DNA of 64,000 bases from Paenibacillus sp. FSL K6-1330 (GCF_037976825.1 NZ_CP150269.1:6923501-6987500); one strand, 5' to 3'; positions 1 to 9,035 are shown, numbered from the stretch's first letter. The notes: generated from the sequence alone by a model not told the origin. Translations and numbers: made by a program.

Positions 1-1
1 C

Positions 2-2677
2 GTGAACGAGGTACAGCTAAAGTTTAATCAGGACAAATTGAACGAGCTTGGCCTGACGGAGGATACCGTCAAAGGAATCGTGCAGGGTTCAGCGCTGTAC
101 GTTCCGCTCGGCATGTTCGAAATGGAAAAATCGCAGAAGGCCGTTGCTATTGATGGCGGCATCATCGGCATTGACGATCTGAAGAATATCGCCATTCCGG
201 TTATTCCGGGTGGCGGCGGTGCAGATGCATCTGCCGGAGCTGGTGCTCCGAATGCCGGGACAGGTCAACAACCATCGCAGCAGCCTTCCGGTAATGCAGC
301 TGGGGCAGGCCAACAAGGCGCTCCTGGAGCCGGTGCGGCTGCTGGTGGACCAAGCGGTGCTCCTGCCGTTCCGACCGGCATTCCAACTGTGAAACTCAGT
401 GAGATTGCCAAGATTGAAGTTATCGGAACCTCGGAATCCATCTCCCGCACCAACGGGAAGGAATCGATCGGTATCCAAATCGTGAAAGCCAACGACGCCA
501 ATACGGTTGATGTTGTCAATCAGGTGAAAGACAAGGCCGAAGAATTGAGAGGCCTCTATCCTGGCATGGATCTGACAATCATGCTGGACCAAGGCAAGCC
601 GATTGAAGACTCTGTTCATACGATGCTCTCCAAGGCATTATTCGGCGCACTGTTCGCCGTTCTGATCATTATGATCTTCCTGCGCAACATCCGTTCGACG
701 ATTATATCGATCATTTCAATCCCATTGTCCTTGCTGATTGCGGTTCTGTGCCTGAGACAAATGGATATCACCTTGAATATGATGTCGCTCGGTGCCATGA
801 CCGTTGCTATCGGCCGGGTTGTCGATGATTCGATCGTCGTTATCGAGAATATCTACCGGCGCATGTCCCTCTCGACCGAGAAGCTGACAGGCCGAGAGCT
901 TATTAGTGCCGCTACACGTGAAATGTTTGTACCGATCATGTCCTCCACCATCGTAACCATCGCGGTATTCCTGCCGCTTACCCTGGTTAGCGGTATGGTC
1001 GGAGAGCTGTTCATGCCATTTGCATTGACGATGGTCATTGCACTGCTCGCTTCCCTGGTCGTGGCGGTCACACTCGTACCCGCTATGGCGCACAGCCTGT
1101 TCCGCAAAGGCTTAAAGAACAAACATGATCATGCAGAGAAACCTGGCGCAATGGCCCGCGGGTATCGTTCCATTCTGAAATGGACGCTGAATCACAAAGC
1201 CATTACATTCCTGGCAGCCATCGTGTTATTGGCAGGAAGCTTGTTCCTGACGAAGTACCTTGGAGTTAGCTTTATTCCTGAACAGGAAGACAAATATGCC
1301 ATGGTCACTTATTCTCCTGAACCTGGCGTCATGCTGGAGGATGTAGAGGAACGCGCATTAAAAGCGGAGAAATTGATCCTGGATCAGCCTGGAGTGCAAA
1401 CGATGCAATACTCCATCGGCGGAAGCAATCCGCTTGGTATGGGATCAGCGAATTCCGGATTATTCTATATTATGTATGACCCGGACACGAAAAACTTTGA
1501 AGATGTCAAAAAAGCGCTTGTCGAGGATCTTGCCAAGGAAGTACCGGATGGCACTTGGTCCAATATGGACATGGCGGCCGGCGGCTTTGGCGGCAGCCAG
1601 TTAACGGTTAACGTCTTTGGCGACTCTCTGGAGCAGATCAAGCCGGTGGCTGATCAAATCGCAGAACTCGCAAACAAGGATACCGCTACCTTCGACAATG
1701 CAAAGACCAGCTTGTCCGAAGCGTTCGAGCAGTATACGCTGGTTGCCGACCAAGAGAAGCTGAGCTCCCTTGGCCTGACAGCCGGACAATTGGCAATGAA
1801 GCTGTCTCCGGTACGGGAACGTCCAGTCTTGACCGAAGTCAAAATTGAGGACAAGACCTACAATGTTTACATTGAGACGGACAGCAAAACCTATAAGAGT
1901 ATAAAGGAAATCGAGAACGAAACCGTCACCTCCCCACTCGGTATCGAAGTACCGATCAAGGATGTGGCCAAGGTGGAAAAAGGAACGACTCCAGACTCCA
2001 TTATGCGCATCGACGGGAAAATGGTTGTGACCGTCACAGCCGACATCCTGTCCAGCGATGTAGGATCGGCCTCCACCAACCTGGAGACTGAAGTGAATAA
2101 GCTTGAGCTTCCAGACGGCGTATCCGTCCAATTCGGAGGCGTCACCGAGCAAATCAACGAAACCTTCGGACAGCTTGGACTCGCCATGCTGGCAGCCATC
2201 GCGATTGTATACTTTGTGCTTGTGGTTACATTCGGTGGCGGTCTCGCACCGTTCGCCATCCTGTTCTCGCTGCCGTTCATTGTCATCGGAGCCATTATCG
2301 GCTTGCTCGTCACAGGCGAGACACTGAATGTGTCTGCACTCATGGGCGTACTTATGCTGATCGGTATCGTCGTGACCAATGCGATTGTATTGATCGACCG
2401 CGTAATCCATATGGAGCGCGAAGGAATGAGCACACGCGAAGCCCTGCTTGAAGCCGGCGCTACCCGTCTTCGTCCAATCCTGATGACGGCACTCGCAACG
2501 ATCGGCGCTCTTCTGCCTCTCGTATTCGGTTGGGAGAGCAGTGCAGGCATCATCTCGAAAGGTCTCGGCATTACGGTTATCGGCGGTCTGATCAGTTCGA
2601 CGCTGCTCACGCTCGTGGTGGTACCTATCGTGTATGAGTTCCTGATGAAGTTCAGCAAGAAAAGAATCGAAGATTAA
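2..2677 (+). CDS. RND-family efflux pump permease, 5'-truncated (SwrC/AcrB type)
   Basis: Inner-membrane proton-driven efflux permease of the resistance-nodulation-division family; the left edge of the window removes the N-terminus (891 residues are visible, while the family has about 1040-1070). The visible part starts in the extracytoplasmic pore region. It then shows the TM2-TM6 block with the RND proton-relay motif AIGRVVDDSIVVIENI, a second porter region, and a C-terminal TM block ending in a short basic tail. Gram-positive members such as SwrC of Bacillus subtilis export lipopeptides or hydrophobic compounds; the substrate here cannot be read. Residues about 69-127 of the visible part form a Gly/Ala/Pro/Gln-rich low-complexity insert. 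A strong terminator follows, so this is the last gene of its unit. Confidence 0.93.
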   Translation: MNEVQLKFNQDKLNELGLTEDTVKGIVQGSALYVPLGMFEMEKSQKAVAIDGGIIGIDDLKNIAIPVIPGGGGADASAGAGAPNAGTGQQPSQQPSGNAAGAGQQGAPGAGAAAGGPSGAPAVPTGIPTVKLSEIAKIEVIGTSESISRTNGKESIGIQIVKANDANTVDVVNQVKDKAEELRGLYPGMDLTIMLDQGKPIEDSVHTMLSKALFGALFAVLIIMIFLRNIRSTIISIISIPLSLLIAVLCLRQMDITLNMMSLGAMTVAIGRVVDDSIVVIENIYRRMSLSTEKLTGRELISAATREMFVPIMSSTIVTIAVFLPLTLVSGMVGELFMPFALTMVIALLASLVVAVTLVPAMAHSLFRKGLKNKHDHAEKPGAMARGYRSILKWTLNHKAITFLAAIVLLAGSLFLTKYLGVSFIPEQEDKYAMVTYSPEPGVMLEDVEERALKAEKLILDQPGVQTMQYSIGGSNPLGMGSANSGLFYIMYDPDTKNFEDVKKALVEDLAKEVPDGTWSNMDMAAGGFGGSQLTVNVFGDSLEQIKPVADQIAELANKDTATFDNAKTSLSEAFEQYTLVADQEKLSSLGLTAGQLAMKLSPVRERPVLTEVKIEDKTYNVYIETDSKTYKSIKEIENETVTSPLGIEVPIKDVAKVEKGTTPDSIMRIDGKMVVTVTADILSSDVGSASTNLETEVNKLELPDGVSVQFGGVTEQINETFGQLGLAMLAAIAIVYFVLVVTFGGGLAPFAILFSLPFIVIGAIIGLLVTGETLNVSALMGVLMLIGIVVTNAIVLIDRVIHMEREGMSTREALLEAGATRLRPILMTALATIGALLPLVFGWESSAGIISKGLGITVIGGLISSTLLTLVVVPIVYEFLMKFSKKRIED

Positions 2678-2689
2678 GTAGAACAGCAA

Positions 2690-2727
2690 AGCCCCGGTTT
2701 CCTATAATAGGAGATCGGGGCTTTTTT
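2690..2727 (+). terminator. Rho-independent terminator after the RND gene
   Basis: AGCCCCG (2690-2696) pairs with CGGGGCT (2716-2722), with an inner CCTAT/ATAGG stem, and is followed by a T run. It ends the plus-strand RND transcript. Confidence 0.88.
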
Positions 2728-2767
2728 GATGACTATGATGTTGACGACTATGATGTTGTCTTGCTTG

Positions 2768-3445
2768 CTAATGTACCAGCACAGCCTCCCTGGAATGCTT
2801 CCACGTCTTCAGCATGCTCAGATCCTGTGCGAGGAAATCCTCCAGCAGACTGAATAACGACTGATAAAGCGGACTTTCCGTGGATCCTTTCAGATCCTTG
2901 CAGAGGGACGGCACCCATGACAACAGATGCTCCTCCAGAAACTTCTCTTGAACCTCCATCAATTGCAGCATGCTATGTTCACAATACGTATTGTTCAGCA
3001 TACGGTCATGAAGCAGTGTCATAAATTCCAGTTCAATGGCTATATGATCGTCCGCTTCCCCGTGCAGTTTATTAAAGGCAATACCGACGGATGCGTAACA
3101 ATCGGCTAAATCCTGAGCGCATCCATCCTTCGTATAATGAGACTCTGCTGCCTGACGCTGTTTGGACTGCTGAAGCAATCGGCGGTATTCCGCCCCTTCA
3201 TATTCGCAAATCCGAACCAATTCCTCAGGTGAGCGTCCACATAAATATGTCATCAGTTCCGTACCGGCCTTCGAACACTCCGCAGCCTTGCTAATTCCAC
3301 TTCCGCGGCTCCATTCCGCAATCATAGACAAGCTGGGCCAATTGCCCAAAAAATCAATCAGCAGCTCGTAGACCGTCCCCCGGTTTTCAAGCCATCTGTG
3401 ACAGACGTCAGGCACCTCCAAAGTTTGAACAGGTGATATCGCCAT
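2768..3445 (-). CDS. TorD/DmsD-family redox-enzyme maturation chaperone
   Basis: All-helical protein of 225 residues matching the TorD/DmsD/NarJ chaperone family, which binds the Tat signal or apo-form of molybdopterin oxidoreductases and helps cofactor loading. The family features visible are an early E(Y)xRLL-type helix ('EYRRLL'), a central 'IAIELEFMTLLHDRML' helix and the C-terminal 'FLEEHLLSWVPSLCKDL' segment, which corresponds to the conserved FxxxHLxxWxPxF signature. No oxidoreductase gene is adjacent, but moaA starts divergently 340 bp away and mobA lies beyond it, so the local theme is molybdenum enzymes. A candidate partner is the oxidoreductase at 31936-34023, although that protein shows no Tat signal. 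The upstream region carries a phased operator array (3538-3576). Confidence 0.78.
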   Translation of the reverse strand: MAISPVQTLEVPDVCHRWLENRGTVYELLIDFLGNWPSLSMIAEWSRGSGISKAAECSKAGTELMTYLCGRSPEELVRICEYEGAEYRRLLQQSKQRQAAESHYTKDGCAQDLADCYASVGIAFNKLHGEADDHIAIELEFMTLLHDRMLNNTYCEHSMLQLMEVQEKFLEEHLLSWVPSLCKDLKGSTESPLYQSLFSLLEDFLAQDLSMLKTWKHSREAVLVH

Positions 3446-3494
3446 ATCGAACCTCCTATTGGTAACCTTTCTTGTTGGATGTGATATCCTTGAC

Positions 3495-3523
3495 AGTATA
3501 TCTTAGATGAACGCCTAATGAAA
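3495..3523 (-). promoter_or_regulatory. Predicted promoter of the TorD-like gene
   Basis: On the minus strand, TTTCAT (3518-3523) and TATACT (3495-3500) are separated by 17 bp and lie about 50 bp upstream of the start codon. The -35 is poor, which fits an activator-dependent promoter. Confidence 0.5.
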
Positions 3524-3537
3524 GCAGATAGAAATGA

Positions 3538-3576
3538 TTTCCGAAAATTTCGGAAAAATCAGGAAACTTTCGGAAA
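3538..3576. promoter_or_regulatory. Three helically phased TTTC(C/G)GAAA sites
   Basis: TTTCCGAAA at 3538-3546, TTTCGGAAA at 3548-3556 and TTTCGGAAA at 3568-3576. Starts are 10 and 20 bp apart, so all three face the same side of the helix. The first two form a 9-1-9 perfect inverted repeat. Centres fall near -54, -64 and -84 of the predicted torD promoter, a normal activator position. The cognate regulator is unknown. Confidence 0.55.
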
Positions 3577-3725
3577 TCTAGAATGTCACTACTCGCTTTC
3601 AAGGGGAGAAAGCTTTTGTTCACAGCTTCAATATAATGGATCCCGAAAGCGTTTACTGTGATTCTTCTCACAAAAGAATGGCCATTTTGCCGCTGCTTGT
3701 CCTCCGTCATGACCCAAACGGCGCA

Positions 3726-3754
3726 TTGACTCCCGTTCGGGGAATGGCTACAAT
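3726..3754 (+). promoter_or_regulatory. Predicted sigma-A promoter of moaA
   Basis: TTGACT (3726-3731), a 17-bp spacer and TACAAT (3749-3754). The moaA start codon follows 31 bp later, after an AAAGGGGGA ribosome binding site. Confidence 0.75.
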
Positions 3755-3785
3755 GTGACCATGCATGCTATAAAGGGGGATTTCC

Positions 3786-4790
3786 ATGATCGAACCGCTT
3801 AAAGATTCTTTCGGTCGGGTCCATGATTATATTCGCATCTCGGTGACGGATCGATGCAATCTTCGTTGTGTCTATTGTATGCCGGAAGAAGGAATGGAAT
3901 TCCAGCCTCATGATCAGATTATGAGCTATGAAGAGATCGCAGCGATCGTGCGCGTCCTTGCCCCTATGGGCGTCTCCAAAGTACGCCTTACCGGCGGGGA
4001 ACCGCTGGTGCGCAAGGATCTGGAATCCTTGGTCCATATGATTGCTTCCATTGAAGGAATTCAAGATATATCACTTACCACCAACGGGATCATGCTCCCA
4101 TCCAAAGCTCGTCTGCTTAAGGAAGCGGGACTCACTCGTATCAACATCAGCCTGGATTCGCTTCATGAGGAGCGTTACGCGCGCATTACGCGCGGCGGAC
4201 GGGTGCATAAAGTGCTGGAAGGCATTGAAGCCGCTTATGAAGCTGGCCTGGATCCGATCAAACTGAACATGGTGTTAATGAAGGGCTTCAACGAAGACGA
4301 AATTCGCGACTTTATCGCTCTAACGCTCGATCGTCCCCTCCATGTCCGCTTTATTGAATATATGCCGATCGGCCAAGCATCCGATGCCTGGCGAGATTCG
4401 TATCTGCCGCTGAGCCGGGTATCCGAAGTGTGCCAGGAGGCGGGGTGGACCATTCAAGAAGAGCAGGGACCATCCGGCAATGGGCCTTCACGCAACATGA
4501 AAGTGGTTGGAGCTACAGGAACCTTCGGTCTGATCCATCCGGTCAGCGATCATTTCTGCGATTCCTGCAACCGCCTCAGGCTGACGGCGGACGGCCACAT
4601 CAAGGCTTGTCTATACTGGTCCGATGAATTTAACGTGCGCCGTGTCGTCGATGATCCTTCCGCGGTGGCGAACCTGTTCCGCAAAGCGCTGGGCGATAAA
4701 CCGCTGAATCATGAAATGGCGCTCGCGCTCGAGAAAAAGACACAAAACCATACTCCCACCGTCCGGCGCATGTCGCAGATCGGCGGATAA
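3786..4790 (+). CDS. moaA: GTP 3',8-cyclase, molybdenum cofactor biosynthesis MoaA
   Basis: Radical S-adenosylmethionine enzyme that converts GTP to 3',8-cyclo-GTP, the first step of molybdopterin synthesis. The N-terminal SAM-binding iron-sulfur cluster motif CNLRCVYC gives Cys24, Cys28 and Cys31. The C-terminal GTP-binding cluster is formed by Cys258, Cys261 and Cys275 in 'FCDSCNRLRL...KACL'. The length of 334 residues is normal for the family. The usual C-terminal Gly-Gly is present (it ends in IGG), which family knowledge says is needed for activity. It is transcribed alone from a good promoter and ended by a hairpin, opposite to the TorD-like gene and convergent with mobA. The other moa genes are not in the window. 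Confidence 0.96.
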   Translation: MIEPLKDSFGRVHDYIRISVTDRCNLRCVYCMPEEGMEFQPHDQIMSYEEIAAIVRVLAPMGVSKVRLTGGEPLVRKDLESLVHMIASIEGIQDISLTTNGIMLPSKARLLKEAGLTRINISLDSLHEERYARITRGGRVHKVLEGIEAAYEAGLDPIKLNMVLMKGFNEDEIRDFIALTLDRPLHVRFIEYMPIGQASDAWRDSYLPLSRVSEVCQEAGWTIQEEQGPSGNGPSRNMKVVGATGTFGLIHPVSDHFCDSCNRLRLTADGHIKACLYWSDEFNVRRVVDDPSAVANLFRKALGDKPLNHEMALALEKKTQNHTPTVRRMSQIGG

Positions 4791-4858
4791 ACCCGTCTGC
4801 TGCGCGTATACTGCCGATGGCAGATTTATTATCGCTAGCCCGCAGTTATATATTAAAA

Positions 4859-4897
4859 TTCCCCGCCAAGCATTTAGTTGGCGGGGTTATTTTTTAG
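4859..4897 (+). terminator. Terminator after moaA
   Basis: CCCCGCCAA (4861-4869) pairs with TTGGCGGGG (4878-4886), followed by a T-rich tail. The minus orientation is followed by AATTTTAATA, so it may also serve the convergent mobA. Confidence 0.88.
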
Positions 4898-4950
4898 GAT
4901 GAGTACCGGCTTCAACGGGCTTTGCACCTTGATGCCGCTATAAAACTCTA

Positions 4951-5607
4951 CTATCTATCCTCAGACAAGTCGGAATTCAGCAGGCCGCCTGCTGCCTCAT
5001 ATTCCCCAGGTGTGTTCATATTAAATAAAATCCTGCGCGGATCAAGGCCCGTCATTGCCTCTAATTGCTCCTCATGCACAAAGACGGCATTCAGCTCCTG
5101 CACCCATTCCACCATGCGCAGTTGTCCCTTGATCAGCCTGTGCTCAAGGCCTTCTACGGTTTCTTTGCGATATGCCGCCAGCAGCGGATGCATCCTGCCC
5201 TCTACCACGGGGATTACAGCGTCGGCTGCGTACTGCTTGTTCGCCAGATCCAGCAGTCCCCGAAGGAAACGCTCATGGATATAAGGCATGTCACACGCAG
5301 CAACCATATTCCATGTGCTTTGGGATGACTTGAGCGCTGCATGAAGTCCCGCCATCGGTCCTTGCCCGACATAGAGATCGGGAATGCACTCCAATTCAAG
5401 AAATTGATAAGCGGCCGGGACATTCGTGGATAGGATTACCCGTCCGCTAACTTTGTCAAGCACCTGGACCGTTCGCTCGATCAAACTAATTCCCTCCATA
5501 GGCAACAGCGCCTTGTTTCTCCCCATTCTCCGGGAGGCTCCACCTGCAAGCACGATACCTGTCACCTGATCCGGCGAAAGGCCAACATCTAGGGAGTGAT
5601 CGCTCAT
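4951..5607 (-). CDS. mobA: Molybdenum cofactor guanylyltransferase MobA
   Basis: Cytoplasmic nucleotidyltransferase that attaches GMP to molybdopterin to give the bis-MGD cofactor used by DMSO-reductase-family enzymes. The N-terminal Rossmann motif GIVLAGGASRRMGRNKALL carries the conserved GTP-binding Gly residues, the RMG and the Lys. A later 'VAACDMPYI' segment supplies the metal-binding Asp. The length of 218 residues is normal. The ribosome binding site GGCGGGAAG lies about 9 bp upstream of ATG. Bis-MGD synthesis implies at least one DMSO-reductase-type enzyme in the cell, and one is encoded at 31936-34023. Confidence 0.93.
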   Translation of the reverse strand: MSDHSLDVGLSPDQVTGIVLAGGASRRMGRNKALLPMEGISLIERTVQVLDKVSGRVILSTNVPAAYQFLELECIPDLYVGQGPMAGLHAALKSSQSTWNMVAACDMPYIHERFLRGLLDLANKQYAADAVIPVVEGRMHPLLAAYRKETVEGLEHRLIKGQLRMVEWVQELNAVFVHEEQLEAMTGLDPRRILFNMNTPGEYEAAGGLLNSDLSEDR

Positions 5608-5796
5608 ATGTTCTTCCCGCCTTTCTTACACGTTGTAAAAAAAGTTGATTCAGTTTACAGATTAATAACCAGAATAATGGAAAATCATTTAAAAGATGGT
5701 TTGTATCCCTTTTCAATGCATGATACATTGAAAGGAAAGCGGCTTCCTATGTCGCCGCGATTTTGGATTGTATTCGGTTTGAAAGGAATGACCTAC

Positions 5797-7032
5797 TTGC
5801 GGAATATGGACAATGCTCAACCTTCGCTGACATCGCTCAAGCTGTTCAACTTCTTCATTTACGGAACCATGGTCATCTTCACCGGTTTTTTCCAGTTATA
5901 TTTGCAAGACATCGGCATGAGCAAAATCGAAATCGGCAGCCTGATGGCAATCGCGCCATTTGTGTCCATCTTCGCAAATCCGTTCTGGGGATTCTGGGGT
6001 GACCGGGCGGCCAACATCAAACGCGTGCTGCTGATCATGATGACCGGTACGCTGCTGCTGGTCCAGCTTGTATTTCAGGCGAATACCTATGCAATGATAT
6101 ACATGACGATGATTTTCTTTTATTTCTTCCAGACTCCGATGTTCTCGCAGACAAATTCGCTGATTCTAACCTATATTGAGGGGACGCAGCAAAAATTCGG
6201 CTCGTTCCGGCTATGGGGATCGCTGGGATGGGCGCTGACGGCAATTGCTGCAGGACCTGTCATCGACCGGCTCGGATCGGGACGCATCTCTATCGTGTTC
6301 TCGGTCATGCTCCTGGTGGCGGCGTTGTTCATGTTCACATTGCCCTCCATCCAGAAAACAACGGCCTCGGCATCGGTTAACCTTAAAGGACTCAGCAGGC
6401 TGTTCCTGAATCCCTATTTTGTCTGGTTCATTCTGTTAGGCATCATGGTATCCATCCCGAACACAGCCAATAACACCTTTATGTCCCTATACATTCTGGA
6501 GCTTGGCGGTACCAAGCAGATGGTGGGCCTTGCCATCTTCTTCTCGTCGATATTTGAAGTGGTGATCTTCATTCTGTTTGACCGCTTCCTGAAACGGAAA
6601 ATCAATGTCCTGGTCGGCTGCCTGACGATTGTCAGCCTGCTCTTCGCCCTCCGCTGGCTGCTGATGGCGGAAGCCAACAGCGCGCTGGAGGTGGCCTTCA
6701 TCCAGCTGCTGCACTGCGTAACCTTCGGCGGCTATTTCTATGTTGGCGTTCAGTTGACGATGCTATTTGTGCCCACGCCGTATCGCGCTTCCGGACAAGC
6801 ACTCTATACCTTGAGCTGGAGCGGCATATCCGGCGTCATCGGCGGTCTCGCCGGCGGCTGGATGTTCCAGAACTTCGGGGCGCAGATCATGTACCGGACC
6901 GGTACGATGCTTGCCATTGTGGGTGCTATCGGCTTTGGCTGGATGTGGTACAACCTTCGCAAGCACGGGTACCAGCCGCTGCATCCGGACGATCCCGAAG
7001 GCGACGAGATCGAGGAGTATGCTGCGAGTTAG
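5797..7032 (+). CDS. MFS transporter (MFS_1-like)
   Basis: Twelve-helix major facilitator with the loop 2-3 signature 'FWGFWGDR' and a long transmembrane pattern throughout. It resembles the MFS_1-like/nucleoside-symporter branch; the substrate is not readable. Start choice is uncertain. The frame is open from 5596, but transmembrane homology begins near 'LKLFNFFIYG'. A TTG at 5797 has AAAGGA (5782-5787) 9 bp upstream, which fits best; ATG at 5749 (AAAGGAAAG upstream) and ATG at 5806 are alternatives. It is divergent from mobA and convergent with glnS, with no partner gene in an operon. Confidence 0.82.
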   Translation: MRNMDNAQPSLTSLKLFNFFIYGTMVIFTGFFQLYLQDIGMSKIEIGSLMAIAPFVSIFANPFWGFWGDRAANIKRVLLIMMTGTLLLVQLVFQANTYAMIYMTMIFFYFFQTPMFSQTNSLILTYIEGTQQKFGSFRLWGSLGWALTAIAAGPVIDRLGSGRISIVFSVMLLVAALFMFTLPSIQKTTASASVNLKGLSRLFLNPYFVWFILLGIMVSIPNTANNTFMSLYILELGGTKQMVGLAIFFSSIFEVVIFILFDRFLKRKINVLVGCLTIVSLLFALRWLLMAEANSALEVAFIQLLHCVTFGGYFYVGVQLTMLFVPTPYRASGQALYTLSWSGISGVIGGLAGGWMFQNFGAQIMYRTGTMLAIVGAIGFGWMWYNLRKHGYQPLHPDDPEGDEIEEYAAS

Positions 7033-7090
7033 AACGTGGTCCGTAGGAGAAGCCATTCAAATGACAAGATGGTATCACCGTAAATATAAC

Positions 7091-7136
7091 AAGACTCGAA
7101 TGAATCCTGTAACGGAATCTTCGAGTCTTGTTTACG
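7091..7136. terminator. Bidirectional terminator between the MFS gene and glnS
   Basis: AAGACTCGAA (7091-7100) pairs with TTCGAGTCTT (7120-7129), with an inner GATTCC-type stem and a TTGTTT tail on the plus strand. It lies between two convergent genes. Confidence 0.75.
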
Positions 7137-7199
7137 TTATAGGGAGGCACGGGAGACTCTTCTCCCCTTCAATGCCTCCATTTCTATTTGCAATCTTGA

Positions 7200-8909
7200 T
7201 TAGCTCTTCGGAAGCTGGAAGGAGCTCTTCAGGGAGACTACGCGGTTAAATACCGGACGCCCTGGCTGCGAATACTTCGAGTCGACGTTGAAATATCCGT
7301 GGCGGAAGAACTGGAACTTGTCCTGCGGTGCAGCATCCTTCATATTCGGTTCCACGAATCCTTGCACGATTTGCAGCGAGTTCGGATTGATGTCGTCCAG
7401 GAAGGACTTCTCGGCAGCTGCTTCTTCCGCTTCGCCTGCAACCTCTGGTACCAATTCGGCTTCTTCCTCTTCGTCCTTGAACAGTGGTTCGAACAGGCGG
7501 AATTCGGCTGGTACGGCCTGCGTGGCCTCCACCCAGTGAATCGTTCCCTTCACCTTGCGTCCGGTAAAGCCGCTACCGCTCTTCGTCTCCGGATCATACG
7601 TGCAGTGGATCTCAACGACCTTGCCGTTCTCGTCTTTGATCACATCATTGCACTTAATGAAATACGCATGCTTCAAACGCACCTCATTGCCAGGGAACAA
7701 GCGGAAATATTTGCTCGGCGGATCCTCCATGAAATCCTCTTGTTCGATATAGATCTCGCGCGAGAACGGAATCTGGCGGACGCCCATCTGCGGATTCTCC
7801 GTATTGTTCTCGGCATCCAGCCACTCCGTCTGGCCTTCAGGATAGTTCGTAATGACCACCTTCAGCGGGTCCAGCACAGCCATCGTGCGCGGCGCCTTCA
7901 GCTTCAGGTCCTCACGGATAAAGTGTTCCATCACTTGGCGGTCCACCGTGCCGTACGCCTTCGAAATTCCCGTCTCAAACACGAAGTTGCGAATGGCTTC
8001 AGGCGTGTATCCCAGACGGCGAAGTCCAGAGATCGTAGGCATGCGCGGATCATCCCAGCCGTCCACCACATTCTCGTCTACGAGCTGCTTCAGTTTCCGT
8101 TTGCTCGTAACCGTCTGCGCCACGTTCAGACGCCCGAATTCGTACTGATGCGGTGTGCTGTCCATCTCGCATTCCGCCACAACCCAATCATAGAAGGGGC
8201 GCTGATCTTCAAACTCAAGAGAACACAGGGAATGCGTAACCCCTTCAATGGCATCCTCCAGCGGATGGGCAAAAGCGTACATCGGATAGATGCACCACTT
8301 GTCGCCTGTATTATGATGATGCGCGTGGGAGATACGGTAGATGACCGGATCCCGCAAATTGATGTTCGGCGAAGCCATATCGATCTTGGCGCGCAGCACG
8401 CGCTCGCCGTTGGCAAATTCCCCTTTGCGCATCCGCTCGAACAGATCCAGATTTTCTTCCACGCTGCGATCCCGGTACGGGCTATTTTGCCCAGGCTCGG
8501 TCAGGGTTCCGCGCTTTTCGCGAATTTGGTCAGCGGATTGGTCATCCACGTAAGCTTTCCCTTTCTTAATCAGCAGCACTGCGCGATTGTACATCTCTTC
8601 AAAATAATCGGACGCGTACCGCAGCTCTTCCCAATCGAATCCGAGCCACTTCACGTCCTCCTTGATGGAGTTAACATACTCAATGTCTTCTTTCACCGGG
8701 TTCGTATCATCGAACCGCAAATGCGTCCGTCCGCCGAATTCATCGGCCAGCGTGAAATTGATCCATATAGCCTTGGCATGTCCAATATGCAAGTAGCCGT
8801 TCGGCTCCGGCGGAAAGCGGGTAACGATTTCCTTGACTTTACCGGACTTCAGGTCTTCGGTAATAACATTTTTTATGAAATTGGAGGGGGTGCCCCGATG
8901 GTTCTCCAC
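7200..8909 (-). CDS. glnS: Glutaminyl-tRNA synthetase
   Basis: Class I aminoacyl-tRNA synthetase that charges tRNA-Gln with glutamine. The N-terminus carries [17 protein letters not shown] with the HIGH ATP-binding motif, followed by the second-half fold and a KMSKS equivalent 'TSKRKL'. The C-terminal anticodon-binding beta-barrels contain an acidic insert ('[22 protein letters not shown]' region) just after 'LFEPLFKD'. The frame opens at a TTG at 8918, but GTG at 8909 has AAAGG 9 bp upstream and gives about 569 residues. Most Bacillota make Gln-tRNA through GluRS plus GatCAB, so a true GlnRS with the bacterial RPxNFI-like N-terminus suggests past horizontal acquisition. No T-box leader was found. 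Confidence 0.95.
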   Translation of the reverse strand: MENHRGTPSNFIKNVITEDLKSGKVKEIVTRFPPEPNGYLHIGHAKAIWINFTLADEFGGRTHLRFDDTNPVKEDIEYVNSIKEDVKWLGFDWEELRYASDYFEEMYNRAVLLIKKGKAYVDDQSADQIREKRGTLTEPGQNSPYRDRSVEENLDLFERMRKGEFANGERVLRAKIDMASPNINLRDPVIYRISHAHHHNTGDKWCIYPMYAFAHPLEDAIEGVTHSLCSLEFEDQRPFYDWVVAECEMDSTPHQYEFGRLNVAQTVTSKRKLKQLVDENVVDGWDDPRMPTISGLRRLGYTPEAIRNFVFETGISKAYGTVDRQVMEHFIREDLKLKAPRTMAVLDPLKVVITNYPEGQTEWLDAENNTENPQMGVRQIPFSREIYIEQEDFMEDPPSKYFRLFPGNEVRLKHAYFIKCNDVIKDENGKVVEIHCTYDPETKSGSGFTGRKVKGTIHWVEATQAVPAEFRLFEPLFKDEEEEAELVPEVAGEAEEAAAEKSFLDDINPNSLQIVQGFVEPNMKDAAPQDKFQFFRHGYFNVDSKYSQPGRPVFNRVVSLKSSFQLPKS

Positions 8910-9004
8910 GTTGATCAACCTTTCGTCCTGTAATTTCTGTCTATCTCCTGTATAAACGTGTTTCCCTTAAATATACCTGTAATGCCGTGATTGTTCAAGG
9001 AATT

Positions 9005-9035
9005 CGGCACTTCCGTGCCGCAAGTTGCCGACTTG
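9005..9035. other. Two adjacent hairpins in the glnS leader region
   Basis: CGGCAC-TTCC-GTGCCG (9005-9020) is followed immediately by CAAGT-TGCCG-ACTTG (9021-9035). They lie about 100 bp upstream of the glnS start. No T run follows on either strand, so they are not ordinary terminators. Confidence 0.4.

Noticed and set aside
1601..2689. Long minus-strand open frame opposite the RND gene
   Set aside because: Composition is His/Gln/Arg-rich, as expected from the reverse of a conserved gene, and it has no start signal.
7299..8933. Long plus-strand open frame (544 codons) opposite glnS
   Set aside because: Antisense shadow of glnS; the opposite strand has clear family motifs and this frame has no recognisable domain or ribosome binding site.
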